The notes under the pieces: generated by a model
What the model saw: only the letters and a program-made list of their open reading frames with translations
Told to the model about the DNA's origin: nothing
Database searches by the model: none
Made by a program: the position numbers and the translations under genes
In this document: positions 18,171 to 29,049 of the stretch, in pieces
Layout of the letters: each line of letters starts with the position of its first letter
Position numbering within the stretch: the first letter of the stretch is position 1
Assembly: GCF_036023875.1 (NCBI RefSeq)
Contig: NZ_CP107931.1
Location: forward strand, 186,001-250,000
Origin: Mycobacterium sp. NBC_00419
Lineage (GTDB): Bacteria > Actinomycetota > Actinomycetes > Mycobacteriales > Mycobacteriaceae
Reading direction: 5' to 3'
Length of the DNA: 64,000 nt

Positions 18171-19891
18171 CAGAACAGGAAATAACGTTGCGCCATCGGC
18201 AGTTCGGTGGCCGGCTGTTCCTGCCACACCTGCCCGTCGATGCGCACGGTGAAGCTGTCGGGGTCGACCTCGATGCGTGGCTGGGCGTCGTTCAGCGGCA
18301 TCTGGGCCTTGCCGATCGCGCGGACGTTGCCCACCGGAACGAGTCGGCGCTTGACGTCGATCCGGTCGGCCAGGCCGTCCTCGATGGCCTGCGGGGCGAC
18401 GAAATGTACCGAGGTCGCGGCTGCGGCCGCCGGGGCGGCGCCGAACATCGGGCGGGGCAGCACCGGCTGCGGGGTCGGAATCGAGGCGTTGGCGTCACCC
18501 ATTGCGGCCCAAGCGATCATTCCGCCCTTGACCACCGCGTGCGGGCGCACCCCGAAGAACGCCGGCTCCCACAGCACCAGGTCGGCCAGCTTGCCGACCT
18601 CCACGCTGCCGATCTCGTGATCCAGGCCGTGTGCGACGGCAGGACAGATCGTGTACTTCGCGACGTAGCGCCGAACCCGGTTGTTGTCGGCCGCGCCGTC
18701 ACCCTCGAGCGCACCGCGCCGCTTCTTCATCACATGTGCGGTCTGCCAGGTGCGCAGCACCACCTCGCCGATGCGTCCCATGGCCTGCGCATCACTGCCG
18801 ATCATCGAGATGGCGCCGATATCGTGCAGCAGGTCCTCGGCGGCGATCGTCGACGGCCGGATGCGGCTCTCGGCGAACGCGAGATCCTCCGGGACGCTCG
18901 GGTTGAGGTGATGGCACACCATCAACATGTCGAGATGCTCGTCGAGGGTGTTGACGGTGTGCGGCCGGGTCGGGTTCGTCGAACTCGGCAGCACGTAGGA
19001 CTCGCCCGCGACGGTGATGATGTCGGGTGCGTGCCCGCCACCGGCGCCCTCGGTGTGATAGGCGTGGATGGAGCGGCCCTTGATCGCGGCCAGGGTGTCC
19101 TCGACGAAACCTGCCTCGTTGAGGGTGTCGGTGTGGATGTTGGCCTGAACCCCGGCCGCCTCGGCCACGGTCAGGCAGGCGTCGATCGCTGCGGGCGTGG
19201 TACCCCAGTCCTCGTGCAGCTTGAAACCGGCTGCCCCACCGCGCAATTGCTCCCACATCGCCTCGGTGGACACGGTGTTTCCCTTGCCCAGCAGCGCGAT
19301 GTTGAGCGGCCACGAGTCCAGCGACTCCAGCATGCGGGCCAGATGCCAGGCACCGGGTGTGACGGTGGTGGCCTTGCTGCCCTCGGCGGGTCCGGTACCG
19401 CCGGCGATGATCGTGGTGATGCCGCCGCCGATGGCCTCCGGCATGATCTGCGGGCAGATCAGGTGGACGTGGCAGTCGATGGCCCCGGCGGTGACGATGC
19501 GGCCGTTGCCGGCGATGACCTCCGTCGACGGGCCCACCACCAGATCGGGGTGCACGCCGGACATGATGTCGGGATTGCCCGCCTTGCCGATGGCCACGAT
19601 GCGTCCGTCGCGAATGCCGATGTCGGCCTTGATGATTCCCCAGTAGTCGATGATCACCGCGCCGGTGATCACGGTGTCGGGGGCACCGTCGGCGCGGGTG
19701 GCCCGGCCCTGTCCCATCGACTCGCGCAGCACCTTGCCGCCGCCGAAGACGGCCTCATCGCCGGCCAGACCCGGCCCGCCACTGCGGTCTTCGGTGATCT
19801 CCACCAGCAGATCGGTGTCGGCCAGCCGGATCCGGTCGCCGGTGGTCGGCCCGAACAGCGCGGCGTAGCGGGCCCGGGATAGAGAACTCAT
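18170..19891 (-). CDS. ureC: Urease alpha (catalytic) subunit
   Basis: A 573-residue amidohydrolase that hydrolyses urea to ammonia and carbamate at a dinuclear nickel site in the cytosol. Nickel ligands appear in [10 protein letters not shown] near residue 138, the carbamylated lysine in [12 protein letters not shown] near 220, further ligands in the [10 protein letters not shown] and [15 protein letters not shown] regions, and the mobile-flap Cys-His in [20 protein letters not shown]. All active-site residues seem intact. ATG 19891 has GAAGAG upstream; TTG 19912 in frame is less likely. It follows ureB by 25 bp. Confidence 0.97.
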   Translation of the reverse strand: MSSLSRARYAALFGPTTGDRIRLADTDLLVEITEDRSGGPGLAGDEAVFGGGKVLRESMGQGRATRADGAPDTVITGAVIIDYWGIIKADIGIRDGRIVAIGKAGNPDIMSGVHPDLVVGPSTEVIAGNGRIVTAGAIDCHVHLICPQIMPEAIGGGITTIIAGGTGPAEGSKATTVTPGAWHLARMLESLDSWPLNIALLGKGNTVSTEAMWEQLRGGAAGFKLHEDWGTTPAAIDACLTVAEAAGVQANIHTDTLNEAGFVEDTLAAIKGRSIHAYHTEGAGGGHAPDIITVAGESYVLPSSTNPTRPHTVNTLDEHLDMLMVCHHLNPSVPEDLAFAESRIRPSTIAAEDLLHDIGAISMIGSDAQAMGRIGEVVLRTWQTAHVMKKRRGALEGDGAADNNRVRRYVAKYTICPAVAHGLDHEIGSVEVGKLADLVLWEPAFFGVRPHAVVKGGMIAWAAMGDANASIPTPQPVLPRPMFGAAPAAAAATSVHFVAPQAIEDGLADRIDVKRRLVPVGNVRAIGKAQMPLNDAQPRIEVDPDSFTVRIDGQVWQEQPATELPMAQRYFLF

Positions 19892-19916
19892 CGGTCGATT
19901 CTCTTCGCGCAAGCGC

Positions 19917-20246
19917 TCATCGCAAGTCCAGCCTTCCCGGCGGGTTCAGGCTGAGCCCGTGCACCTCGCGTGATCCGCTCAACGGAACCAGCCACACCCG
20001 TTGTGCAACACCGGGTTCGAAGCGAACAGCGGTCCCGGCCGGAATGTCGAATCGGTGCCCGTGGGCGGCGGCCCGGTCGAATGACAGCGCCGCATTGGCC
20101 TGCGGAAGGTGCACATGGCTGCCGACCTGGACCGGGCGGTCGCCGGTGTTGACGATCTCTAGTTCCAGTCGCGGCGCACCGGCGTTGAGTTCGATGTCGC
20201 CGTCACCGAGGAGGACTTCTCCGGGAATCACAGTGCGCTCCGTCAC
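19917..20246 (-). CDS. ureB: Urease beta subunit
   Basis: A 109-residue structural subunit. The family start [16 protein letters not shown], the conserved [18 protein letters not shown] region and the end [11 protein letters not shown] are present (standard ureases have GSHYHFxE here, so the loop is slightly divergent). It overlaps ureA by four bases (ATGA), so the genes are translationally coupled. Together with UreA and UreC it forms the (ABC)3 core enzyme. Confidence 0.95.
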   Translation of the reverse strand: MTERTVIPGEVLLGDGDIELNAGAPRLELEIVNTGDRPVQVGSHVHLPQANAALSFDRAAAHGHRFDIPAGTAVRFEPGVAQRVWLVPLSGSREVHGLSLNPPGRLDLR

Positions 20247-20545
20247 GGGATCGGATGGTGGACGGTGACGAGTTTGGTGCCGTCCGGGAAGGTGGCCTCG
20301 ACCTGGACGTCGTGCAGCATCTCCGGCACCCCGTCCATGACCTCGGCGCGGGTGAGGACCTCGCGTCCGCTGACCATCAACTCGGCCACGGTGCGGCCGT
20401 CGCGGGCGCCCTCGAGGATGTGGTCGGTGATGATGGCGACCGTCTCGGGATGGTTGAGTCGCAGCCCGCGGGCCTGTCGGCGGCGGGCGAGGTCGGCTGC
20501 ATACGAGATCAGCAGCCGGTCGGTTTCATGCGGTGTCAGGCGCAT
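20243..20545 (-). CDS. ureA: Urease gamma subunit
   Basis: A 100-residue subunit, the usual length. It starts [13 protein letters not shown] and contains [21 protein letters not shown] and the [19 protein letters not shown]-terminus, all standard. ATG 20545 is chosen at the family start. It is the first gene of the operon; the 50 bp to the thioesterase stop are too short to show a convincing promoter, so the operon may be read through from the thioesterase gene or have a weak promoter there. Confidence 0.96.
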   Translation of the reverse strand: MRLTPHETDRLLISYAADLARRRQARGLRLNHPETVAIITDHILEGARDGRTVAELMVSGREVLTRAEVMDGVPEMLHDVQVEATFPDGTKLVTVHHPIP

Positions 20546-20594
20546 AGTGCGCGATCCTGCCACGGCGCGGCGCGATCAGCAGTGCGGCGCTGCC

Positions 20595-21023
20595 CTATTG
20601 CTGGGGCGGATCGGCTTCCAGGTTCTGCAGCCGAACCTGTCCGCGGGCCAGCAGCCGGTCCTGCCCGTCGCGGATCGTGACGAGCCACAGCTGCTGGCGA
20701 CGACCGCGGTGGATCGGCTCAGAGACGCCGTACACGGTGCCTGACCCGATGGCCCGCAGGAAGTCGGTGTTGTTGTTGACGCCGACGACGTTGCCGCCGC
20801 CGTTGGCGGCCAGCCACACGTAGGCCGACGTGCTGGCCATCGATTCGATGATGGAGCAGTAGACGCCGCCGTGGACGATCCCCATCGGCTGGAGCAGCTT
20901 CGGCGCCACCTCGAGCTGCGCCTTGGCGCCGTCGGCGGTCAGTTCGGTGAACGTCAGCCCGAGTTGGTTGTCGAAGGGGGCATCGAACGCGATCTGCTCG
21001 GTCAGCGACTGATCTGGTTGCAC
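20595..21023 (-). CDS. PaaI-type hotdog-fold thioesterase (Rv1847 type)
   Basis: A 142-residue single hotdog-domain protein, likely a cytosolic acyl-CoA thioesterase forming dimers or tetramers. The family helix LQPMGIVHGGVYCSIIESMAS is central; the usual catalytic Asp/Glu of this helix is represented by E in SIIESMA. The segment VVGVNNNTDFLRAI follows. It precedes ureA on the same strand by 49 bp, as Rv1847 does. A strong terminator-like hairpin stands just upstream of its start, so it probably has its own promoter close by. Substrate unknown. Confidence 0.82.
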   Translation of the reverse strand: MQPDQSLTEQIAFDAPFDNQLGLTFTELTADGAKAQLEVAPKLLQPMGIVHGGVYCSIIESMASTSAYVWLAANGGGNVVGVNNNTDFLRAIGSGTVYGVSEPIHRGRRQQLWLVTIRDGQDRLLARGQVRLQNLEADPPQQ

Positions 21024-21038
21024 GAACCTTGTTTACAG

Positions 21039-21073
21039 GGACGGACCCCGCGTACATGACGCGGGGTCCGTCC
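21039..21073 (-). terminator. Strong intrinsic-terminator-like hairpin
   Basis: GGACGGACCCCGCG (21039-21052) and CGCGGGGTCCGTCC (21060-21073) are perfect 14-bp arms with a 7-nt loop. It lies 58 bp past the stop of the iron-box gene, in that gene's direction, and just upstream of the thioesterase start. No T-run follows, as is usual for mycobacteria. Confidence 0.65.
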
Positions 21074-21130
21074 TCGGAATGGACCGGGAGCCACTGCAGC
21101 CCTCAGGACTCCGGCGCGGTCCAGAGCTAC

Positions 21131-21850
21131 TTAGCCGGTCCGGCGCAGGGCGCGTACCGGCAGGCCGAATGCGGTGAGCGCGTCGAGCACGCTCTGGGCC
21201 CGATGCATGCACACGGTTTCGCTCGCACCTGACATGAGTGGGACCTGGGTCGCCGTGATCACCACCGCGGCGCCCACCGACTGCCACATGCTGGTCGTGC
21301 TGAGCGCACCGCCACTGAGGTGCTGGAGTTCCTCGAACAGCGGGGCCAGCGATCGATGACACCGGTGTGCCGTCCAGGTGGCCAGTGCCTCCTCGCCGGG
21401 CAGGTAGACCACGCCGGTACTCGCCGGGTCGCCGGGCAGCACCCGCAGCGTCGGGTTCACCACCCCGGTCCAGTCGATCGCTCCTTCGGAGTCGACGTGC
21501 ATCCACAGGTTCTCCGGCCCGGCGTCCCAGGCTCGTCCCTCCAGTACCAGCAAGGTGAGCACCCGGCCGAGGACCGAATGGGTGAAGGCGGCCGCCACCT
21601 GCGCGGCCGCGGTGCGCCGGTTGTCCAACTCGGCGGTCGCAGCCTCGTACATCCCACCCAATCGGCCGCTGGAGACCACCGAGGCCAGCGGCCACCATCG
21701 CCTGCGGGAGACGTCGGCCATCAGGGCCACACCGTGCACCCGCGGCGCGTCCGGGGTGAGCCGCCGCAACCGCCGGCTGGACTCGTGGACGGGCAGAACA
21801 CGGCGAATCGTCATCGCGCTGATCAGTGGGTCGGCCACAGCTGCGGTCAC
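21131..21850 (-). CDS. Iron-box-controlled protein, distant FhuF-like
   Basis: A 239-residue protein with no signal peptide or membrane segment. I recognise it only weakly: NLWMHVDSEGAIDWTGVVNP, LAPLFEELQHLSGGALSTTS and MWQSVGAAVVITA are reminiscent of FhuF-family siderophore-iron reductases, but the C-terminal cysteine motif (CCLYY...CxxC) that binds their 2Fe-2S cluster is absent. Only two cysteines are present, in HRCHRS and TVCMHRA. GTG 21850 has AGGAGG at ideal spacing. An IdeR box 19 bp upstream argues for a role in iron supply, e.g. release or handling of iron from siderophores. It may instead be a member of an unnamed actinobacterial family. Confidence 0.6.
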   Translation of the reverse strand: MTAAVADPLISAMTIRRVLPVHESSRRLRRLTPDAPRVHGVALMADVSRRRWWPLASVVSSGRLGGMYEAATAELDNRRTAAAQVAAAFTHSVLGRVLTLLVLEGRAWDAGPENLWMHVDSEGAIDWTGVVNPTLRVLPGDPASTGVVYLPGEEALATWTAHRCHRSLAPLFEELQHLSGGALSTTSMWQSVGAAVVITATQVPLMSGASETVCMHRAQSVLDALTAFGLPVRALRRTG

Positions 21851-21868
21851 AGCACCTCCTGGTGTAAG

Positions 21869-21887
21869 TTAGGTAAGCCTAACCACA
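21869..21887. promoter_or_regulatory. IdeR (iron) box
   Basis: TTAGGTAAGCCTAACCACA agrees with the IdeR consensus TWAGGTWAGSCTWACCTWA at 17 of 19 positions. On the minus strand it contains TAGGCT, a good -10, so iron-loaded IdeR would block transcription of the gene starting at 21850. The plus-strand reading also has a TAAGTT -10-like element at 21865-21870. The gap 21851-22096 holds this box, a candidate BlaI site and no convincing gene. Confidence 0.8.
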
Positions 21888-22046
21888 AAGAATGATGGAG
21901 AGTACAGCCTTGGCTTATGTGAGGCCTGTCACATGACCGGCAGCCGCCGCGACGACGGCCTGCGGTTTCAGGTGTGGCGTGCGCGCCGGCCGGGAACACC
22001 GACCGGGGTCGTGCGAGTTGAGCGAAGCACGTTGGATACGACGCCC

Positions 22047-22065
22047 GGTAGTAACCGGGAGTACC
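22047..22065 (+). promoter_or_regulatory. Candidate BlaI operator
   Basis: GGTAGT and AGTACC flank a 7-bp centre (5 of 6 bases symmetric). GTAGTA is the half-site known for BlaI/MecI-type repressors. It ends 31 bp before blaI, where autorepression would be expected. Confidence 0.4.
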
Positions 22066-22096
22066 CTTACCTGATTGCTACGGAGATGAACGGAAT

Positions 22097-22513
22097 ATGC
22101 CCAAGGTGAATCGTCTCGGCGAACTCGAACGCGCAGTGATGGACCACTTGTGGGCCGCCGGCGAGCCGTTGACCGTCCGTCAGGTGCATGAGGCCCTCGC
22201 TTCGGAACGCGACCTTGCCTACACCACCGTGATGACCGTCCTGCAGCGGCTGGCCCGCAAGAATCTGGTGTCGCAGATCCGCGACGACCGGGCGCATCAG
22301 TACGCCCCGGTGCACGGGCGTGACGAGCTCGTCGCGGGCCTGATGGTCGACGCACTCGACCAGGCCGCCGACTCCGGTGACCGGCGCGCCGCGCTGGTGC
22401 ACTTCGTCGAGCGGGTAGGTGCGGACGAGGCCGACGCCCTGCGCCGCGCGCTGGCCGAACTCGAGGCCAAACACCGATCATCGGAGCCCGCTGGCGGTAG
22501 CCCCGTCGGCTGA
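22097..22513 (+). CDS. blaI: BlaI/MecI-family transcriptional repressor
   Basis: A 138-residue winged-helix repressor. The DNA-binding domain fills residues 1-75 with LGELERAVMDHLWAAGEPLTV and the recognition helix AYTTVMTVLQRLARKNLV; the C-terminal helices dimerise. In H37Rv the orthologue (Rv1846c) represses blaC and its own operon and is removed by proteolysis after beta-lactam stress. The partner M56 peptidase gene follows after 14 bp. The LARKNLV region holds the Asn-Leu-Val context where BlaI proteins are normally cut (N-F bond in staphylococci), so the exact cleavage point here is uncertain. Confidence 0.93.
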   Translation: MPKVNRLGELERAVMDHLWAAGEPLTVRQVHEALASERDLAYTTVMTVLQRLARKNLVSQIRDDRAHQYAPVHGRDELVAGLMVDALDQAADSGDRRAALVHFVERVGADEADALRRALAELEAKHRSSEPAGGSPVG

Positions 22514-22527
22514 GGGACACTGTCAGC

Positions 22528-23454
22528 GTGTCCGCGCTGGCCTTCACTCTCGTCGCGCTACTTCTCGTCGGCCCCGTGCCGGCGGTACTGGCACGCGCGG
22601 CCTGGCCGATGCGCGCCCCGCGGGCCGCAATCGTGCTGTGGCAGTCGATCGCCGTGGCCGCCGTCCTCTCCGCGTTCAGTGCCGGACTGGCCATCGCCAG
22701 CCGGTTGTTCGTCCCCGGCCCCGACGGTCGCCCGACGGCCACCATCACCAGTGAGATCGCCGTCCTGGGCTGGCCGCTGTGGCTGATCTATGTGTCGGTG
22801 TTCGCGGTAACCCTGACGATCGGCGCGCGTCTGGTGCTCGCGGTGGTGCAGGTCGCCATCGCCACCCGGCAGCGGCGGGCCCACCACCGCAACGTCGTCG
22901 ACCTGCTCGGTGACTGTCCCGAGCGCGCCAGCGGGCTGCGGGTCCTGCACGTCGCCGAGCCGCTGGCGTACTGCCTTCCCGGTGTGCGCAGCCGCGTGGT
23001 GCTCAGCGAGGGCACCCTGTCGGCACTGTCCGACCAGGAACTGGTCGCCATCCTGAGCCACGAACGGGCACACCTTCGGGCACGTCATGACCTGGTGCTG
23101 GAAGCCTTCGTCGCGGTCCACACCGCCTTCCCGCGCTTCGTGCGGAGCGGCAGCGCGCTCAGTGCCGTCCAACTGCTGGTCGAACTGCTCGCCGACGATG
23201 CCGCGGTGCGCAGCGCCGGGCCCGCTCCCCTGGCCCGTGCCCTGGTCGCCTGCGCCTCGGGCCGCACCCCGTCCGGCGCACTGGCTGCCGGTGGTCCCAC
23301 CACCGTGATCCGGGTGCGGCGGCTGTGCGGCCGGCCCAACAGCGTGTGGCTCTCGCTGGGCGCCTACGTCGCCGCCGCGGCAGTGCTCGTGGTTCCCACC
23401 GTCGCGGTCGCCGTGCCCTGGCTGACCGAGCTGCACCGATTGTTCTCGACCTAA
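22528..23454 (+). CDS. M56-family membrane metallopeptidase (BlaR-like)
   Basis: A 308-residue membrane zinc peptidase that lacks the penicillin-binding sensor domain of true BlaR1. Hydrophobic segments lie near residues 3-22, 34-60, 78-110 and at the C-terminus (about 280-302). The catalytic motif is HERAH at 178-182, and LLADDAA later supplies the third-ligand region (E/D). It corresponds to Rv1845c, thought to inactivate BlaI. GTG 22528 is the start. With no sensor domain, how beta-lactam damage is sensed is not evident from the gene. Confidence 0.88.
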   Translation: MSALAFTLVALLLVGPVPAVLARAAWPMRAPRAAIVLWQSIAVAAVLSAFSAGLAIASRLFVPGPDGRPTATITSEIAVLGWPLWLIYVSVFAVTLTIGARLVLAVVQVAIATRQRRAHHRNVVDLLGDCPERASGLRVLHVAEPLAYCLPGVRSRVVLSEGTLSALSDQELVAILSHERAHLRARHDLVLEAFVAVHTAFPRFVRSGSALSAVQLLVELLADDAAVRSAGPAPLARALVACASGRTPSGALAAGGPTTVIRVRRLCGRPNSVWLSLGAYVAAAAVLVVPTVAVAVPWLTELHRLFST

Positions 23455-23499
23455 ACGGGCGAAAGCCGCTCTGCCGCAACACCTAGTGAAAGGCGTTAG

Positions 23500-24960
23500 A
23501 TGAGCTCGTCGCAAAACAGCACGAACGGCACCGCACAGATCGGCGTCACGGGCCTGGCGGTGATGGGTTCCAACCTGGCCCGCAACTTCGCCCGCCACGG
23601 CTACACCGTCGCGCTGCACAACCGGTCGGTGGCCAAGACCGACGCGCTGCTCGATCAACACGGGTCGGACGGCGATTTCGTGCGCAGCGAGACCATCGAG
23701 GAGTTCCTGGCCGCCCTGGAGAAGCCGCGCCGGGTGATCATCATGGTCAAGGCCGGTGACCCCACCGACGCCGTCATCAACGAACTGGCCGACGCCATGG
23801 AGCCCGGCGACATCATCATCGACGGCGGCAACGCGCTCTACACCGACACCATCCGCCGCGAGAAGGCCATCCGGGAGCGCGGGCTGCACTTCGTGGGCGC
23901 CGGCATCTCCGGCGGCGAGGAAGGCGCGCTCAACGGGCCCTCGATCATGCCCGGTGGTCCCGCCGAGTCCTACGTCTCGCTGGGCCCGCTGCTCGAGGAG
24001 ATCTCCGCCCACGTCGACGGTGTGCCGTGCTGCACCCATATCGGCCCCGACGGCGCCGGCCACTTCGTCAAGATGGTGCACAACGGCATCGAGTACTCCG
24101 ACATGCAGCTGATCGGCGAGGCCTACCAGTTGCTGCGCGACGGACTGGGCCTGGCCGCCCCGCAGATCGCGGATATCTTCGCCGACTGGAACTCCGGCGA
24201 CCTGGACAGCTACCTCATCGAGATCACCGCCGAGGTGCTGCGCCAGATCGACGCCAAGACCGGGAAGCCACTCGTCGACGTGATCGTCGACGAGGCCGAA
24301 CAGAAGGGCACCGGCCGCTGGACGGTCAAGTCCGCGCTCGACCTGGGCGTGCCCGTCACCGGGATCGCCGAGGCGGTGTTCGCCCGCGCCCTGTCCGGTT
24401 CGGTTCCCCAGCGTCGGGCCACCACCGGTCTGGCATCCGGTCAACTGGGCGAACAGCCCACCGACGCAGCACAATTCACCGAGGACGTGCAGCGGGCGCT
24501 GTATGCCTCGAAGATCGTCGCCTACGCGCAGGGCTTCAACCAGATCCAGGCCGGCTCGGCCGAATACAACTGGGACATCACCCCGGGCGACCTGGCCACC
24601 ATCTGGCGCGGCGGCTGCATCATCCGGGCCAAGTTCCTCAATCGGATCAAGGACGCGTTCGACGAGAACCCCGACCTGCCGACGCTGATCGCCGCACCGT
24701 ACTTCCGCAGCGCGGTCGAGTCGGCGATCGACAGCTGGCGCCGCGTCGTGGTCACCGCCACCGAGTTGGGTATCCCGATCCCCGGCTTCGCCTCGGCGCT
24801 GTCGTACTACGACGCGCTGCGCACCGAGCGGCTGCCCGCGGCGCTCACCCAGGGGCTGCGCGACTTCTTCGGCGCGCACACCTACGGGCGCACCGACGCC
24901 GACCCGGCGGCCCGCTTCCACACCCTCTGGAGCGGGGACCGCAGCGAAATCCAGGCCTAG
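23500..24960 (+). CDS. gnd: 6-phosphogluconate dehydrogenase, decarboxylating (NADP+ type)
   Basis: A 486-residue cytosolic pentose-phosphate enzyme converting 6-phosphogluconate to ribulose 5-phosphate, CO2 and NADPH. The dinucleotide fold GLAVMGSNLARNFARHGY is followed by HNRSVAKT (phosphate-binding, NADP preference), the substrate region GAGISGGEEGALNGPSIMPGG and the catalytic lysine in GHFVKMVHNGIEY. The long C-terminal domain is full size, so this is the dimeric type (Gnd1), not the short NAD-type. ATG 23500 follows GAAAGG. It precedes guaB1 by 18 bp. Confidence 0.97.
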   Translation: MSSSQNSTNGTAQIGVTGLAVMGSNLARNFARHGYTVALHNRSVAKTDALLDQHGSDGDFVRSETIEEFLAALEKPRRVIIMVKAGDPTDAVINELADAMEPGDIIIDGGNALYTDTIRREKAIRERGLHFVGAGISGGEEGALNGPSIMPGGPAESYVSLGPLLEEISAHVDGVPCCTHIGPDGAGHFVKMVHNGIEYSDMQLIGEAYQLLRDGLGLAAPQIADIFADWNSGDLDSYLIEITAEVLRQIDAKTGKPLVDVIVDEAEQKGTGRWTVKSALDLGVPVTGIAEAVFARALSGSVPQRRATTGLASGQLGEQPTDAAQFTEDVQRALYASKIVAYAQGFNQIQAGSAEYNWDITPGDLATIWRGGCIIRAKFLNRIKDAFDENPDLPTLIAAPYFRSAVESAIDSWRRVVVTATELGIPIPGFASALSYYDALRTERLPAALTQGLRDFFGAHTYGRTDADPAARFHTLWSGDRSEIQA

Positions 24961-24969
24961 GCTAATTAG

Positions 24970-26415
<1,446 letters not shown>

Positions 26416-26456
26416 GACCGTCCGGTGCGCCGCAGCCGCTAACATAGGGCTCTGTT

Positions 26457-26482
26457 TCACACCCAACGTGTCACACCCAACG
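26457..26482 (+). repeat. Tandem direct repeat in the leader of the CNNM operon
   Basis: TCACACCCAACG occurs at 26457-26468 and again at 26471-26482, a 14-bp period separated by TG. It lies just after a possible -10 (TAACAT, 26440-26445) and just before the ribosome site of a small ORF, so it would be in the 5' leader of the mRNA. Confidence 0.6.
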
Positions 26483-26498
26483 AGGAAAGGGATCGTCA

Positions 26499-26629
26499 GT
26501 GCCGCAGGCACCCGTCGAGGCCCCCGCTGAGCGGGCTGCCCGGGCCGAGCAGGCACCGGACGAGGCCGAGGCCGAACCCTCCCCTAGTCAGCCGGGCGTA
26601 CGGCCCGGCGGCCAGTCGGTGATGACCAA

Positions 26630-26633
<4 letters not shown>
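26499..26633 (+). CDS. Small leader-like ORF (44 codons), Pro/Ala/Glu-rich
   Basis: GTG 26499 is preceded by GAGGAAAGG (26482-26490) at 8 nt spacing, a good ribosome site. The ORF runs to TGA 26631-26633, which overlaps the ATG of the first CNNM gene in an ATGA junction. The product starts [12 protein letters not shown] and has eight prolines and seven acidic residues in 44, with no hydrophobic segment. The better ribosome site belongs to this ORF; the CNNM start itself has none, so translation of the transporter probably depends on it. It could be a regulatory leader peptide or a small protein. It is not an N-terminal extension because it is out of frame with the next gene. Confidence 0.6.
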
Positions 26634-27993
<1,360 letters not shown>

Positions 27994-27994
<1 letters not shown>

Positions 27995-29049
27995 TGGGCA
28001 GTGACATCTTCGGCGTGCTGCTGACCGTGGCACTGCTGGCGGCCAACGCCTTCTTCGTGGGTTCGGAGTTCGCTCTGATCTCGGCTCGGCGCGACCGCCT
28101 GGAATCGCTCGCCGAACAGGGCAAGAAGCGCGCGGTGACGGTGCTGCGGGCCGGTGAGCAGCTGTCCCTGATGCTCGCCGGAGCGCAACTGGGCATCACG
28201 GTGTGCTCGATCCTGCTCGGCCGGGTCGGTGAGCCCGCCGTGGCGCACCTGCTGGAGACACCGTTCGACCTGTTCGGGGTGCCCGACGCCGTCCTGCACA
28301 CGGTGTCGTTCCTGGTGGCCCTGGCCATCGTGGTGACGCTGCACGTGCTGCTCGGTGAGATGGTGCCCAAGAACATCGCGATCGCCGGACCGGAGCGCAC
28401 CGCCATGCTGGTGGTGCCGTTCTACCTGGCCTACGTGCGGATCGCCCGGCCGTTCATCGCGTTCTACAACTGGGCGGCCAACGCCACGCTGCACCTGTTC
28501 GGCGTCGAGGCCAAGGACGAACTCGACGTCACGGTCTCCTCCGTGGAACTCGCCGAGATGATCGCCGAGTCCAGTTCCGTCGGGCTGCTCGATCCCGAGG
28601 AGCACCTGCGGCTGACCCGGGCCCTGCAGATCCGCAACCGGGTCGTCAACGACATCGCGGTGCCGCTGGGACAGATCCGGGGGGTACCGGTGGCCGCGGC
28701 GGGCCAGGGTCCGACGGTGGCTGCCGTCACCGAGGCGCTGACCGACACCGGGTACTCACGCTTCCCGGTGGTCGGCGTGGACGGCAGCCTGATCGGCTAC
28801 CTGCACATCAAGGATGTGCTGTCGGCGATCGACGACCCGAACACCGTGCTCGACGCGTCCGTGGTGCGCCCGCTGCCGCAGTTGCCGGCGGATATGCCCC
28901 TGCCCGACGCGTTGGCCAAGCTCAGACGTGACAACAGCCACCTGGCCGTGGTGATCGGTCCGGACGGACGGGTGTGCGCGATGGCGGCGCTGGAGGACCT
29001 CGTGGAGGATCTCGTCGGCACCGTGCGCGACGGAACCCATCGTGCGTGA
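27994..29049 (+). CDS. Second CNNM-type membrane protein, without CorC_HlyC domain
   Basis: A 351-residue relative of the preceding protein. The DUF21 membrane domain (FVGSEFALISARRDRLE motif) covers about residues 1-180 and the CBS pair about 200-350. It stops soon after the second CBS domain and so lacks the CorC_HlyC domain, a natural difference also seen in Rv1841c. ATG 27994 overlaps the stop of its neighbour by one base (TGATG). The pair may form a heteromer, with only one subunit carrying the C-terminal domain; that is inference. Confidence 0.87.

Noticed and set aside
21933..22109. 58-codon plus-strand ORF between the IdeR box and blaI, with a 14-codon ORF before it
   Set aside because: It has no ribosome site, overlaps the blaI start and candidate operator, and has no family resemblance. 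Kept as a remote possibility only.
26416..26498. M-box Mg2+ riboswitch before the CNNM genes
   Set aside because: The leader is only about 80 nt and has no M-box core motifs.
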